Assembly (NCBI GenBank): GCA_963693365.1
Contig: CAVNZM010000017.1
Span: forward strand, 558,001 to 622,000
Direction of reading: 5' to 3'
Source: Amoebidium appalachense
Taxonomy: Eukaryota > Ichthyosporea
DNA: 64,000 nt
Below the pieces are notes generated by a model that had not been told where the DNA came from, searched no databases, and was given only the letters and a program-made list of their open reading frames with translations. Shown here one piece after another: positions 1 to 14,964 of this stretch. The position numbers were made by a program, and so were the translations under genes. Each line of letters begins with the position of its first letter. Position 1 is the stretch's first letter.

Positions 1-293
1 TGTCAGCTGCGGGAAGTGTACGTCGTGTGTCATGGGGGTAGCTGCCGGGAGTACTCTTAGACTAGTAATCTATTCTATTTGTATAGAAATTTATGAACCG
101 ACATTTGTGGGTGTGCGCATACATAGTGATCACTGTGGTCTAATCTGCTTCCTATGACAGTGTGATGGGAGGCAATGCTTCGTATGTATGTTTTAAGTCG
201 TTGACCACCCCTTTTAACACACCCAGGTGGTAGGCCATTGGCAGTGGGGATTCCAAAGAAGTTCAGAGCTCAATTTCAGTACAATGATCTTAA

Positions 294-495
294 AGTATGA
301 TATTTTCTATGCACTTCACTCTTATTATTATATACTTGGCTAATAATTAGCAATTGTTGACCCTCCTAGTCGAGCTCATACATGCAGCTTTTATAATTAG
401 CAGTCCCACGGCAGAATTTTCGTTATTGTTATGTAAATCTCGGCTTACGACTATTTTGCTGTGTCTATGGCAACGTCTGTACTATGTATATATTC
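294..495. repeat. Dispersed repeat, copy 1
   Basis: About 200 bp of AT-rich DNA that reappears, diverged, at 35044-35271 in the same orientation. Shared blocks in the same order are agtatgatattttc, tggctaataatt, tgttgaccc, catgc-gctt, attttcgt and gtgtctat followed by gtactat. No ORF, terminal repeat or target duplication is visible. It is best read as one member of an interspersed non-coding family, possibly a degenerate short transposable element. The flanks (1-293 and 496-801) show nothing recognisable. Confidence 0.6.
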
Positions 496-801
496 AGTCT
501 TGCCTGTCTGATGCTCCGATCTAAATAAAATCTATAAAAAAATGGAGCCAACAACGGAAATAAAACCTCGAGTTTCACTAACGTCACATAACATCATAAG
601 GAGACATGACTTTTTAGTAACACAGGTGACCATATTACATCCTATAGTATACATGTACAGAAAACGAAAAATTCATATATGCAACCATGTCCTCAGATTG
701 TGAATCTGAGTTGGGAATCAAGGACACGTACACTACTTTTGAATCCGGGTAGTACATAATAAGCATCTAGGCCAAGTTGTGGACCGACTACATATAATCA
801 T

Positions 802-990
802 GATCCCACACATCGCCCTGTGACAACTCGTGTACTCAAGACGGCTTAGCATTTTTTGCAATTGTGAGGATCGCACACATCGATCCGAACAGTATTACAT
901 AACATACCGCCCCGACAAGGGTCGAGGTCGTCATGTTAAATTTTAATTAGTACTTAAAAATAGGCTCCCAGAGCCCGTCTCGATTATGTT

Positions 991-1071
<81 letters not shown>

Positions 1072-1435
1072 CCCGCCCCGCCCAGGAGGCCACACTGGGC
1101 CTCTCCATCGGGCGGGGAATCAGCAAACCGCTAAATGACATAAATATAGTAGTAAACAAATAATAAATTGATCAAATGAATGAATAAACAAAGAATACTT
1201 ATACTAGTTCCTTTTTGAGGATCCCACACATCGCCCTGTGACAACTCGTGTACTCAAGACGGCTTGGCATTTTTTGCAATTGTGAGGATCGCACACATCG
1301 ATCCGAACAGTATTACCATTACACATACAGTATGCGTCCACGCATAACATACCGCCCCGACAAGGGTCGAGGTCGTCATGTTAAATTTTAATTAGTATTT
1401 AAAAATAGGCTCCCAGAGCCCGTCTCGATTATGTT

Positions 1436-1474
<39 letters not shown>

Positions 1475-1630
1475 CCCGCCCTCCCGCCCGCCCAGGAGGC
1501 CACACTGGGCCTCTCCATCGGGCGGGGAATCAGCAAACCGCTAAATGACATAAATATAGTAGTAAACAAATAATAAATTGATCAAATGAATGAATAAACA
1601 AAGAATACTTATACTAGTTCCTTTTTGAGA
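802..1630. repeat. Tandem duplication of a ~418-bp unit with long poly-C cores
   Basis: Two head-to-tail copies, 802-1219 and 1220-1630, both beginning gatcccacacatcgccctg and ending near actagttcctttttga. They differ mainly in the C tract (79 C at 992-1070, 37 C at 1437-1473) and in about 26 bp near 1309-1335 that only the second copy has. The rest is almost identical, so the duplication is recent or an assembly artefact around the C tract. No coding potential is seen. Confidence 0.9.
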
Positions 1631-1634
1631 TGGT

Positions 1635-1739
1635 GAAAAAAAAAAAAAAAGGGAAATTCGGGGGGAAAAAAAAACTTTGAAAAAAAAAAAAAAAAAAAGA
1701 AGCTGAAAGCGTGAAAGCCTATGTGTGTGTGTGTGTGCC

Positions 1740-1830
<91 letters not shown>
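1635..1830. repeat. A-rich tract followed by a (GT)n array
   Basis: Broken poly-A runs at 1635-1698, then alternating GT from about 1721 to 1827 with one ccgc interruption near 1738. Apparent ORFs across it are poly-Cys-Val translations of the repeat. Confidence 0.95.
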
Positions 1831-1977
1831 AAATCTAAATCAATACTTGAAAGTCTAGCATTTAGTACATCAAGTCCCCCCCCCCCCCACCCCCCCCTCC
1901 CCTCCTCCCCAACCCGCTAAATAAGTAAATATAGAGGAAATCAATAAGTAATTGATTCAAATAATAATAAAAACATA

Positions 1978-2499
1978 CTATTTTTTTCCAGGGGACCAAA
2001 CCAAAAAAGAAACACACACACACACACACACACAAACACAAAACAACTCATACAAACAAGGACGTACTGGTCTTTCTGCTCCCTCACACCTTAATCTCAC
2101 ACCACGAATTTGGCACCACACACCTACACGAGTAAGAGGCAACCCCTCCCCCTTCGCCTCATACAAATCCGTATTCAGGGTTTCATCAAGCTCCAAACCA
2201 TTACCGTAACTCACACGGAAAAGACTCAGCGATTCCGCGCGTGTGGGGGCTCTGCGGCTCTCTAAACTAGTACTCTCCATGTGCGAGCGCAATTGTGCTT
2301 TTGCCGTTTCGGCTTGTGCAATTGCACGTGTGGTTGCGTTGTTGATTGTGTTGTTTGCGTTTACAAAACCCTCAGAAATGATTGCTTGAGCTTCTTGGGT
2401 AGTTTCCTGAAACTTGTCTGTGGCCTCATTTACTGTGTGCAGTGCACTATTCAACGCCCCAAGTGCAGCTGCCTGCACCTGGACTACTGGCTTGGCCAT
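1978..2499 (-). CDS. Hypothetical Ala/Thr/Gln-rich helical protein
   Basis: Open frame of 173 codons from an ATG at 2499. Roughly the first 85 residues (starting MAKPVVQVQAAALGALNSAL) look like genuine coding sequence: balanced composition, no simple repeat, and an Ala/Thr/Gln/Glu heptad-like pattern suggesting an amphipathic helix or coiled coil. The frame then runs into a translated AC repeat (poly Cys-Val) and stops at 1978. A consensus donor, GTGAGT, lies in the frame near 2214, so the true first exon may end there with later exons unidentified. No cysteine/histidine motif, signal peptide or membrane segment is seen, and I recognise no family. It could also be a chance ORF. Confidence 0.35.
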   Translation of the reverse strand: MAKPVVQVQAAALGALNSALHTVNEATDKFQETTQEAQAIISEGFVNANNTINNATTRAIAQAETAKAQLRSHMESTSLESRRAPTRAESLSLFRVSYGNGLELDETLNTDLYEAKGEGLPLTRVGVWCQIRGVRLRCEGAERPVRPCLYELFCVCVCVCVCVSFLVWSPGKK

Positions 2500-3082
2500 G
2501 ATCGGTGGGTTTAATATGCATTCAACCTGCCTATATGACTAGGATGTAAAAACTAGCTATACAAGACTGCTTCGAACTAGTTGGGGCCTTCGTATGTTTC
2601 TGCTCGTTTATCGACATAGTCGGCCACATGAGTCCTTTGCATACCATGCGATGTGCGGCCGCCGCCTATCATTGGCCCTGCCGAGCTTTGGGCGGTCGTT
2701 GAAATCACGGCGAACCACTGTTTTGTCTGGGAAAGACATCGAAATACTAAAGATAGGGGGTCTAAACTGACCAGATAAACCCGATAATTCGTCCTACTAT
2801 GTATAGGACCCCTTGGTGCGCTAACATAATCCCGAAAAATGACCGAGGTCAGTATGTTAAGATTTTTGAAAATCGGCGTCGACGTTATGTTGTGCGCGGA
2901 GTATGTTACGCGCGGACGCTGTATACACACACCCTGTGCCGAATTCACCTTTGTGTTTTCTTCATATACTGTACCACATTCAAAGTAATCATTAAATTCG
3001 TAATCAGCACTGCTGTTTTTGGCCATGGGTGAACACGTGCACCGGGCGCATGCAGAGAGCAAACGTTAAGTCTCGGATTCCG

Positions 3083-3364
3083 TTACTGGCACCAGTTACG
3101 GTAACAGACATGACAGAACAGAACGGGACCTTTCAATAGAGGTAGATGTTGGTTTGGGGCTTTGGAGTTGAGATGTTGACGGATCCCGGCAGGGGAAAAG
3201 GCGCCAGGGATGGGGGGGGGGGGGCGCGGAGGAAGAAGGGGGAGGGGGAGGGGGGGGGGGGGGGGGGGGTCCGCACAACCCTTTACATACCCACCTAAAC
3301 ACTTACACATGCAACGCACCCAGTCATGGGCATATTCACCGACCCAAAAACAGATGCCGCACTT

Positions 3365-3448
<84 letters not shown>

Positions 3449-3530
3449 CACTTAAACACCAAGTTACTGCCCGGTTAAAATAGCCTCCATTTCCTCGTTG
3501 ACCCCCCCCCCCCCCTCTCATTTTATATCC
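3083..3530. repeat. Low-complexity spacer: poly-G, (AC)n, poly-C
   Basis: Contains G-rich tracts at 3210-3270, an (AC)n array at about 3365-3446 and a C tract near 3503-3515. All ORFs here are translations of the repeats. The preceding 2500-3082 has one 161-codon minus frame without recognisable features. Confidence 0.9.
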
Positions 3531-3596
3531 TTGTATCTTTGTGCTTTTGTGTGTTTTATCTCAGATCGTCTTGTGGAGGCTTATTGCTTGGTTACA

Positions 3597-3795
3597 TTTG
3601 ATTACATCTCGTATTATCTAGTATAGATTTGTTGAAGGGCTTGTGGTTAAGTTGCTTGCTTACATGCATACTTTCATTTCGTATCGTTGTGCTATATCTT
3701 ATTGTTTATTTATTAATTATTGCTTCCTTGCTTACTTAGTTCCATCTTGATTCCATCTCGTATTGTTTAGTATAGATTTATTGAATTGCTTGTGC
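3597..3795. repeat. Diverged ~150-bp direct repeat
   Basis: The block from gatta/gattc through catctcgtatt, tagtatagattt and gcttgtg occurs at about 3599-3645 and again at 3750-3795, with a weaker match between (ttcatttcgtatcg). It is the first of four repeat types packed into 3.6-4.85 kb. Confidence 0.7.
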
Positions 3796-3975
3796 ACAGG
3801 TACCAAGCTAGCTTAGATAAATTACTTTGTACACAGGTATACAGTTCCAAGCAAGCTTAGATAAATTACTTTGTGCACAGGTATACAGTACCAAGCTTGC
3901 TTAGATCAATAGTCTTACGCACAGGGATTCAGTACCATCTTAAACTCACTTAATCAATTTGTCTTCTGCACAGGT
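3795..3975. repeat. 37-49-bp tandem repeat, five units
   Basis: The core cacagg starts at about 3795, 3832, 3876, 3920 and 3969. It is usually preceded by attactttgt or a variant and followed by taccaagc then agcttagat. Unit length drifts (37, 44, 44, 49), and the last two units are the most diverged. Non-coding minisatellite. Confidence 0.8.
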
Positions 3976-4036
3976 ACCCAGTTCCTGATCTGGTAAGACT
4001 CCGATTTTGATTAGCTAAAGGTAGAAAAATGACAGT

Positions 4037-4145
4037 TCACCCAATCATACTCTCGCATCTGGTAAATTACCCAATCATACTCTCGCATCTGGTAAATTAC
4101 CCAATCATACTCTCGCCTCTGGTAGTTCACCCAATCAGACTTTCG
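4037..4145. repeat. 30-bp tandem repeat, about 3.5 units
   Basis: The unit core acccaatcatactctcgc starts near 4039, 4069, 4099 and 4129, exactly 30 bp apart. The first units are identical; the last is altered (cagactttcg). The regularity indicates recent amplification. Confidence 0.9.
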
Positions 4146-4299
4146 ACTCGCCTCTAGGTCTGGAGTTTCAAGGTTGGCTTCTAACCATCGTTTCTCTTAC
4201 CTACTATTAAATAGTTTAATTCTACTACTAACTTGCTATAATTAGAGCAATTTCTTCCTTTCTTCCATTTAAGATTTCTAACTGGTTAAACCTCAGAGT

Positions 4300-4850
4300 A
4301 CCAGAATCGTCACTTCTGTACCCGGAATTTACCTAATTGAGACCTCCATTTTTTGGAATTGAGCAATTCACCCTTATTTTACCTTATAAGTCTGTTAATT
4401 ACAATTTAAGATTCCGATAAAACCTAATTATGATATGCTATAATTTCAAATTTCAAGATCGTCACTCCCGAAATTAAAACAATTTACCCTTATTTCCCAT
4501 ATAAATCTGTTAATAACAATTTAAGATTCTTAGAAATCTAATTCATAATCTGTTAGAACTCCAATTACAGATTTCGTCCCGCCTGTATTCAGAATTTTAA
4601 CCCAAATTACCCTTATTTTCCCTTATAATTCGGTCAATAACAATTTAAAATTTATATTAATTCCAATTCTTGATTTATTAAAACTCAGGTTACTAGATTC
4701 GTCGCTTCTACACCCCGAAATTTAAAACAAGTTGCCTTGTTTCCCCTTATAAACTTGTTAATACCTCTTTAAGATTTTAGAAATCCCAATTCCTGCTCAG
4801 CTAAAATTACAATTTTCAAGGTCGTCACTCTTAAAAATCAAAATTTTGAC
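4300..4850. repeat. Decayed ~120-bp satellite, about five units
   Basis: The landmark cccttatttyccct (variants) occurs at about 4371, 4487, 4610 and 4733, spaced 116, 123 and 123 bp. Each is followed by ctgttaataacaattta-like sequence and preceded by cgtcactyc then gaaattaa-like sequence. A partial unit begins near 4300. Very AT-rich and non-coding. Units are well diverged, so the array is old compared with the neighbouring 30-bp repeat. Confidence 0.8.
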
Positions 4851-6219
4851 ATTTTCCAGATTTTTGACAATTTTCCAGATTTTGATGATTTTCCGGAAAT
4901 TTGCCATTTTCTGTATTTAGGATTTTAAATTCCATCTTATATGGTGACACAAGCTTAGAATAAGGAGTAGAGGAGCGAGGGGCGAGATGAAATAACTAGA
5001 CTGGGCCCCTGCCAGCATGCATACTGCTAGAAACTCGGAGGGACAGACTCCTCGGTGGAAACTAACTCCACATTACATAATTAGACTTTGCAGGTCGCAC
5101 TCTCGTCTACCTAGCCATATTACCGCATCTGCACGGTTAATTCAATTTCATGGATTTGTTCTCAAAGACACGGGGCCAAAAAAAAACAAAAAAAAACAAA
5201 AAAAAAAAGGAAAGGAATAAAAAAAAAAACAGAAAAGAAAAGAGACCCCCATTCGACTAATCACCTACCTACCCACCCACCCATATTTTTGTTTACCTCT
5301 TCTTCTCTTCTATTCTTCACTTTTTTTTGATTAAGGTTTACTATATTGAACTACAACACGAACACACCTTTTGTCACCCGTTTCCTTAGCACCAACCCAC
5401 CCACCTCCCCCCCCCCCCCCCCCCCCCCCCAAAAAAGAAAATTGGAAATAAAATAAAAGGAATAAAAAATAAAAATAAAGAATACAATAAAATAAAAATA
5501 AAAATTATTTATTGCACACCCACACCACTTACTCGCCCATCCACTCACAGACCCCCGAGAAGTTTCCCTCTCCCCCGAGCCGTTCTGTGTATGCGTCAAT
5601 TTTCACCGTGACTCAAGAGGCCCCCACGGCTCTGGGGGGTACAGAATTGTGCAGGGGAGCCCATTTTCATCCCCCCAGTCTAGCGTGTAAGTGTGCGTCT
5701 TCTTGTTTTTATTCTTATTAATTATTGATCCAGCCAATCAGGTACAGTAATACTATTATTATCACTATCAATACTAGTGCTTTGGCCAGTACATCCTTGA
5801 ACCATATGCCGCTCTTTGTATGGACGATCATGAATGCATATTGTGCATCGTTCATGCTGTTTTCTCTATGGGAATATATGTCACGAACAACTCTTCAGAG
5901 TTGTGTTCTTCTTGGCACAATCAACTGGAAAAAATTCCTCTCCAAGAAACGTCAAAGATTTGTTAGGAAACGTCCGCCCCACGGCCATTCATCAATTCAC
6001 CAAGCATGCACTTTCCTTGTTGTGGTGTCGCCTCCTTTCCACCCTCCCCCCCCCTCTCCCCCCCCCCCCCCCCCCCCCCCCCCCAAAAAAAACCCCCTTT
6101 TTTCCCGCCTCCCTTCCATCCCTCTATCTCACTCCCTCTCCCCTTGCCTACCCCCCCCCCCCCCCCCCCCCCCAACAACAACAAAAAAAAATTCTCCGAT
6201 AATCAATTTCTCCCCACAG
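4851..6219. other. Gene-free stretch upstream of the hexosaminidase exons
   Basis: Holds A-rich DNA (5169-5240), poly-C (about 5408-5430, 6060-6084 and 6151-6173) and an AT-rich segment (5440-5510). The open frames at 5725-6246 are proline runs read from poly-C or show no family features. Missing 5' exons of the GH20 gene could lie here, but I could not identify any. Confidence 0.6.
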
Positions 6220-9121
<2,902 letters not shown>

Positions 9122-9883
9122 GTATATACCCCCCCCCCCCCCCCCCCCCCCTCCCCAACACCACCCCCCTCCCCGCCTCCCAGAAACGTCTACACCAATC
9201 CCCCCCTCCCTCCGCCCCCGCCCCCGCAGCCTATCCCCAAAAACACCTGCTTTTATCACCCTTTTTGGCCTCCCGGTAGTGGATTTTGCAGGATTTGACT
9301 TCTTTGAGGTCCAAAAACCTCAAATTTTCCCTGGCGGGGCCTGGGAGGGAGAATTCAAAAATTGCCCGCTCCTGATATGGTACCCGGGCCGTTCCGCCCT
9401 AGTAAGCGTGTTACTACCCTGCGGCGTGGGTCAAATCTCATATTTTCCCCTCTGATTGCGAATTCTGCGGCCTTCGGGACTTTATTCTTTTCAGCTGGTG
9501 TAGTATATTAGCCAGGGAAGTATCGACTTAGGTGGCGACGGGGGAGCTTCCTAGAAGCCCCGTCTCCTGAGTTCCTATCTATATTTTTCTTGCTTCTGCT
9601 TACTGCTGCAACTTTAACCCCCGGCCTTTCCCACTGCCCTTGCCTGCATAAGCAACCCTGCTCGTCTCTGATCATGACGGGTGACCTACCCATATTCAAG
9701 TAAAACAGTATCTGAGTTGGGTTTCGTTAGCGAGGTGAATAGGTCGAAAGACGGGTACTGTGGATGACGTGGGCCCCCCCTGAGGATGGGCTCTGCTTAT
9801 TATGCATACTCTTTTGTATGGCTTGCATTCTGCATCGTGTTATCCGTTTGTTCTTGTGTACTTCGTACTTTTTGACGCATTCA

Positions 9884-9917
<34 letters not shown>

Positions 9918-10156
9918 ACAAGAACAAGAAAAAAAAAAAAAAAAAAAAAAAAAACATAGGTAAATTTATAAACCTCATCAAGCCCGGATCATCCACCATT
10001 CACGTACACGCACGTACACCGTCGCTCTTAAAATTTACGTAACTGGGATCTACACCAGGTATCCCCCCCCCCCCCCCCCCCCCTCCCTCCCCTTCTCCCC
10101 ACAATACACACACGCACACAGTACACACACACTGCAGTGTGCACAATGCGTGGGGG

Positions 10157-10217
<61 letters not shown>

Positions 10218-10294
10218 TGTGCCGGTACGTACTGGCCTGAGTCAAAACAAATAGGGCAACGTGCACTAAGCCAGCACCGAATATATAATCTCCA

Positions 10295-10331
<37 letters not shown>

Positions 10332-11013
10332 ACCCACCCAAACAACAAACACACACACACACACACCACCCACACACCACCGCCACCGCCACTGCCCCTG
10401 CCGCCACAAAAAAAATAAAAACAAATAACCACGTCCACCACGGTGACCACATTGTTAGCCTTCACTACGTATACCGTCACGTTTGGGTGTACATGTACAT
10501 ATGCACTGAACCTTTTTCTCGTAAACATCTAGATAGATGTTTTTATTTATCTCAGCTTATTCCGTTCGAACTTAGAAGACTGGCTTTTTTCGATAATCCT
10601 GATATTACTTCTATTGGCTTTGTGTTAAATCACCGTATGTTTAACGAGTTTTCTCGATATATGATTATCTTATAATTAGTCGTTATCTCCTCCGTATCCG
10701 AGAGTAAGGCTTTTTGTATTTTCTTTTCTGAGATATCAGTCACATCTCGATTGTGTCTCCTTTGATAAGTAAGCTTCTCAATAATGTCCATATGCATAGT
10801 ATGCATAGTATAAAAAAATATCCACATACATGTCTAGTAGCTCCTGAAAATTTTCATACTAGCCTATGCATAGGCATTTGATACCCAGGCAGTGAACAGA
10901 GCCTGTGTCTGTGTGTGTCTGTGTGTGTGTGTGTGTGTGTGTGCACGTGCGTGTTTGTGTGCGTGCGTGCGTGTGTGTGTGTGCGTATGTGTGTGTGTGT
11001 GTGTGTTGGTGCC

Positions 11014-11048
<35 letters not shown>

Positions 11049-11753
11049 CTGCTGGGGAGCTCGAAGGTTGACTGAAGTTGGCATGCACATACATATTCAA
11101 CCATAAAACTGGTTTGCGTAACTGTGACCCGTGGGATGTACACCCGATATGCCCCCCCCCCCCCCCCCCCCTCCCCCCCCCCCCCCCCCCCTTGCAAACC
11201 ACCACCACCAAAACAAACAAAGGAAACACACACACACAAACACACACACACAAAAACACGGAGCTCCCTCGAGGCCCTAAATGCATGCACACATGCAGTG
11301 ACAAAACAATGAACACCAATATCATGACCATTGCTGCCGGTGTTTTAATTACATGCACATGTATATATAATAGTAAATCTGAGCAGAATTAACATAAAAA
11401 ACCTGTTTGTTGCTTATATGAACATTTCGTGGGCAAGCGCAACACCCACCCACTGTTTTCTACCTTTCCTCTCGTTCATTTCCTCTCGTTCTCACAACAG
11501 TGAGACCCAAACTCAGCATTCATACATCGTATTTTCTTTTCTAAAAGTAGATACTTGTACTTCATTTCTCCGCTGACATTCATTTGTTGTATCAACGTCC
11601 ACTGGCACAATTGAAACCGAACAATTAATCCTGATATTGTGACCTACATACATTTAAAAGAGAATTAAAGGACTAAACTACCATCTGGCAATCCCACACT
11701 GTAAACCTTAATAGCTCACTTTATTTTATTTTTTTAAAATTAGGTAAAAACCA
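9122..11753. other. Gene-free stretch with simple repeats
   Basis: Contains C tracts (9130-9150, 9887-9917, 10063-10083, 10298-10330, 11151-11190), poly-A (9928-9954), (GT)n (10160-10215, 10913-11007) and G tracts near 11018-11048. The unique sequence in between (9260-9860, 10480-10860, 11330-11750) has short open frames but nothing with family features. In particular, no downstream GH20 exon is seen. Confidence 0.6.
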
Positions 11754-11914
11754 CTATCTACGCAAGTCCACCCCCAGACTCTCTAATGCACTGTTTAGAT
11801 CCATCAGGGCTGCCTCCAGAGACATTATCTCCTCTTGGTTGCCTTTCCTTCGTGCCTGTGCAGTAGGCCAAAACATGTCAGCACACACAGGAGGTAACTT
11901 TGTCCCCCCGGCCC

Positions 11915-11947
<33 letters not shown>

Positions 11948-12044
11948 TAAATAAAAATAAAAACCCAAACCCATGCACGCACGCACACACAATGTACACA
12001 CAAACACTAACACAAACTGTTCACTACGAGAACAAGAAAGGAAG

Positions 12045-12086
<42 letters not shown>

Positions 12087-12297
12087 TTTCCCCGCGTCCC
12101 CGTGATTTTGTATTCAAGCACACACACCCAAACCCAAAACGCTCCCAATAAAAAATCGAAAAAGACCCCTCCCCCCTCCCCCTCCCCCCTTCCCGTCCGC
12201 CCATCCATTTGCGCGCATACATTCTCCTAAACCCCATATACTTTCACATCCACACACACAAACACACAGAAACAATCGCCTAACCCCCCTTCCCTCC

Positions 12298-12330
<33 letters not shown>

Positions 12331-12428
12331 TTAATAAAAATAAAAACCCAAACCCATGCACGCACGCACACACAATGTACACACAAACACTAACACAAAC
12401 TGTTCACTACGAGAACAAGAAAGGGAAG

Positions 12429-12474
<46 letters not shown>

Positions 12475-12684
12475 TTTCCCCGCGTCCCCGTGATTTTGTA
12501 TTCAAGCACACACACCCAAACCCAAAACGCTCCCAATAAAAAATCGAAAAAGACCCCTCCCCCCTCCCCCTCCCCCCTTCCCGTCCGCCCATCCATTTGC
12601 GCGCATACATTCTCCTAAACCCCATATACTTTCACATCCACACACACAAACACACAGAAACAATCGCCTAACCCCCCCCCCCCC

Positions 12685-12725
<41 letters not shown>

Positions 12726-13258
12726 CCTCCCCCCTCCCCCCCCCCCCCCCCCCCAAAAAAAAACATCTGCACACAACCACAAAAGAAAACAGGCCACACA
12801 TTATTTCCAGAAAGACAACAATCCACTCTCCTAGTACCAGAAACAAAACTCTTCTCTTTTCTGAATGAAGAAGTAAAGTCACAGGGTATAAGGTGTCTAT
12901 TTTTAGCCCAAGGTGCCCAAAATAGCACACTCACCTCTCTGAGGGTGCGGACCACATAGTCCTTCTGGTCCACGTGGATGGCTATTGCTTCGGCCCTCTG
13001 TGACTCACTCATCTGCCAGCCCGAAAAAAATGGTGTCATTGGTCATATTAACCCCAGTTAGATTTGTGATTTTAACAACTGCCCCCTCCCCCTTAGTTCC
13101 CTCCCCGCTCCTCCCCCCCCCCCCCCCCCCCCCCCCTTTCAACCTGCAGTGCAAAGTGTGTACGAGCTTGTGCCAGATTTGTACGCGTGCATGCATTCGT
13201 GCGCACGTACACCACGTACGTGCGCGTGCACGTGTATGTGCGTGCGTGCGTGTTAGTG

Positions 13259-13319
<61 letters not shown>

Positions 13320-14255
13320 GTTTGTGCGCGCACATATGTTTGCGTGTGTGTTCGTGCTTTGAGCTCAGGTGGATGTCTGTGTTTGTTTGTGTGTGTGTGT
13401 GTGCGCGCGCGTGTGGGCGTGTGCATGTGCATGTGCCTGTGCGCGTGTGTGCAAGTACTTGCACACATCCCCTAGCGCCACACCATCGCACCAACCCAAC
13501 AGCAACCAACAAGGCCACTCACCTTTGGGAATTTGATTTGTTTTTGTGCCGGTGCTGTGTTTGTCTTGCTGACTTTCTTTTGGGCCTTTGGTGAGGGGGG
13601 GCTTGGCTGAAGAGGCAAAGCCTGTAGTTTCACCATGCGCTCCTGTGCCACCAAAAAAAACACGTGGTTACACGTGGCTAGGTGGTGCTATAAATAGAAT
13701 GAGAAAGCACGGTGTTGCCATAAATGGAATGAGAAAGAATAGCATTGCAGTGAATAGGTGGAAAGACAGAAGGGTTCCAAAAAGGGCCCTTAGCTTCTCT
13801 GGTGTTATGGATTGGTTGCTCATGATTGGTTAGAGCAACGCCTTTCTTCCATATTAGGTTAAATTATGACATCATGAGAGCAAATGGAAATGGGCGTGCC
13901 AGTCATCTGTCGATGTCGTAGGAAGCCAAGCTATCCATTCAGCTATGTGCGCCAAGTTATGCGCTTGGAGATAATCTGTCTCCAACCACAACACAATTAC
14001 CTATATCACATCTCAAGCCAGTGAAGAGGGGGAGAAGGAGCATAAAATATACCTGCACATACTGCATCGCACTGCGTCGAATGTTGATCTGCACTGCCTG
14101 GCTCTGTGGGTGTGTCGTTGGCTGCAGGGAGATAAAAGGGTGTTAACAGATGAATACTCCATTAGTCCATACAAACACATGCATACACTTACTCTATTTT
14201 TGGGACAATGAACAGCAGGGGCAGGATCAAGACCAACGTCGACATCTATTCCTAC
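11754..14255 (-). CDS. Uncharacterised spliced protein with C-terminal charged helices
   Basis: Five phase-0 exons read 5' to 3' on the minus strand: 14255-14193, 14121-14053, 13642-13523, 13012-12935, 11855-11754 (TAG). Donors GTAAGT, GTATAT, GTGAGT, GTGAGT; acceptors end in CAG. The product is 144 residues if ATG 14255 is the start. It has a short acidic N-terminus (MVGIDVDVGLDPAPAV), a Pro/Lys/Gln-rich linker, then two charged helices, roughly QKDYVVRTLREARRKG and EEIMSLEAALMDLNSALESL. The helix pair faintly recalls Rab-binding hairpins such as those of rabenosyn, but no FYVE finger is present, so I give no function. An in-frame exon at 14603-14501 may belong to a longer isoform. The 3'-most intron carries a tandem duplication. 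Confidence 0.65.
11940..12685. repeat. Tandem duplication of a 383-bp intronic block
   Basis: 11940-12322 is repeated at 12323-about 12685. Both copies run from gaaaaaaat-aataaaaat through ccatgcacgcacgcacac, a 40-45-bp C tract, ttgtattcaagcacacac and ccatatactttcacatcc. The copies are nearly identical apart from C-tract length. It lies in the last intron of the minus-strand gene above. Poly-C continues to 12754. Confidence 0.9.
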
Positions 14256-14500
14256 CATGTATTCACTGTCAGAAAAAGTGATGTCATACTTGATAAAAGC
14301 TAGCCGGCCATTGAGCCAATATCATGTTTGAGGTTCACCTATGCAAACAATCATATACTTAGGGGCTTTTTATTCTTGAGTCGAGGTGAGGTCACGACCG
14401 TGGAAAAGGGACTTGAGAGCCCCCAAAAATACAGGATGTAGCCAAAAATAGCAAGCTAAGAATAGAATTTTGAAAGCATGCCGTGGGTGGGGTGGCTCAC

Positions 14501-14603
14501 CTGGCGCGGATTCTTCATGTTTGGAACTACACCGTCAGGCAGAGGCAACCCCACGATTTTCTGGCTATGGCTCGTGTCAGCGTTTGCTTCGCGACTACAG
14601 ATT
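14501..14603 (-). CDS. Orphan coding-like exon
   Basis: A 103-bp open segment with acceptor at 14604-14605 and donor CAG then GTGAGC. It reads (R)ICSREANADTSHSQ and then VGLPLPDGVVPNMKNPRQ. Its entry phase matches the exon that ends at 15240 (LIR junction), and its exit phase 0 matches the exon at 14121. It could therefore be an alternative exon linking the two neighbouring minus-strand genes. No family recognised. Confidence 0.45.
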
Positions 14604-14713
14604 CTTCTAGCATAATTTGGTTACAAACCCAGGTTAAAAGATTGCGGTTGATTTAGCGGTTCCTGTAACACACAAACCCTCGAGGCTAAACACAACACCA
14701 TACATGACACCTG

Positions 14714-14786
14714 TCACCCCAGATGAACACCGTCAATATAGGAGCATAACTGATCCACCCACCTAAAACACCTTTTGTATTTGGTT

Positions 14787-14852
<66 letters not shown>

Positions 14853-14930
14853 CACATGAGCGTGTGCGAGTGTGCGTCCATTCCCCCTCCTCTCACTCTC
14901 TCTCCCCCTCCCTCCCTCCCTCCCTCCATC

Positions 14931-14964
<34 letters not shown>

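Noticed and set aside
2577-3062. 161-codon minus-strand ORF
   Set aside because: Irregular composition, no family features, no supporting splice structure; probably chance.
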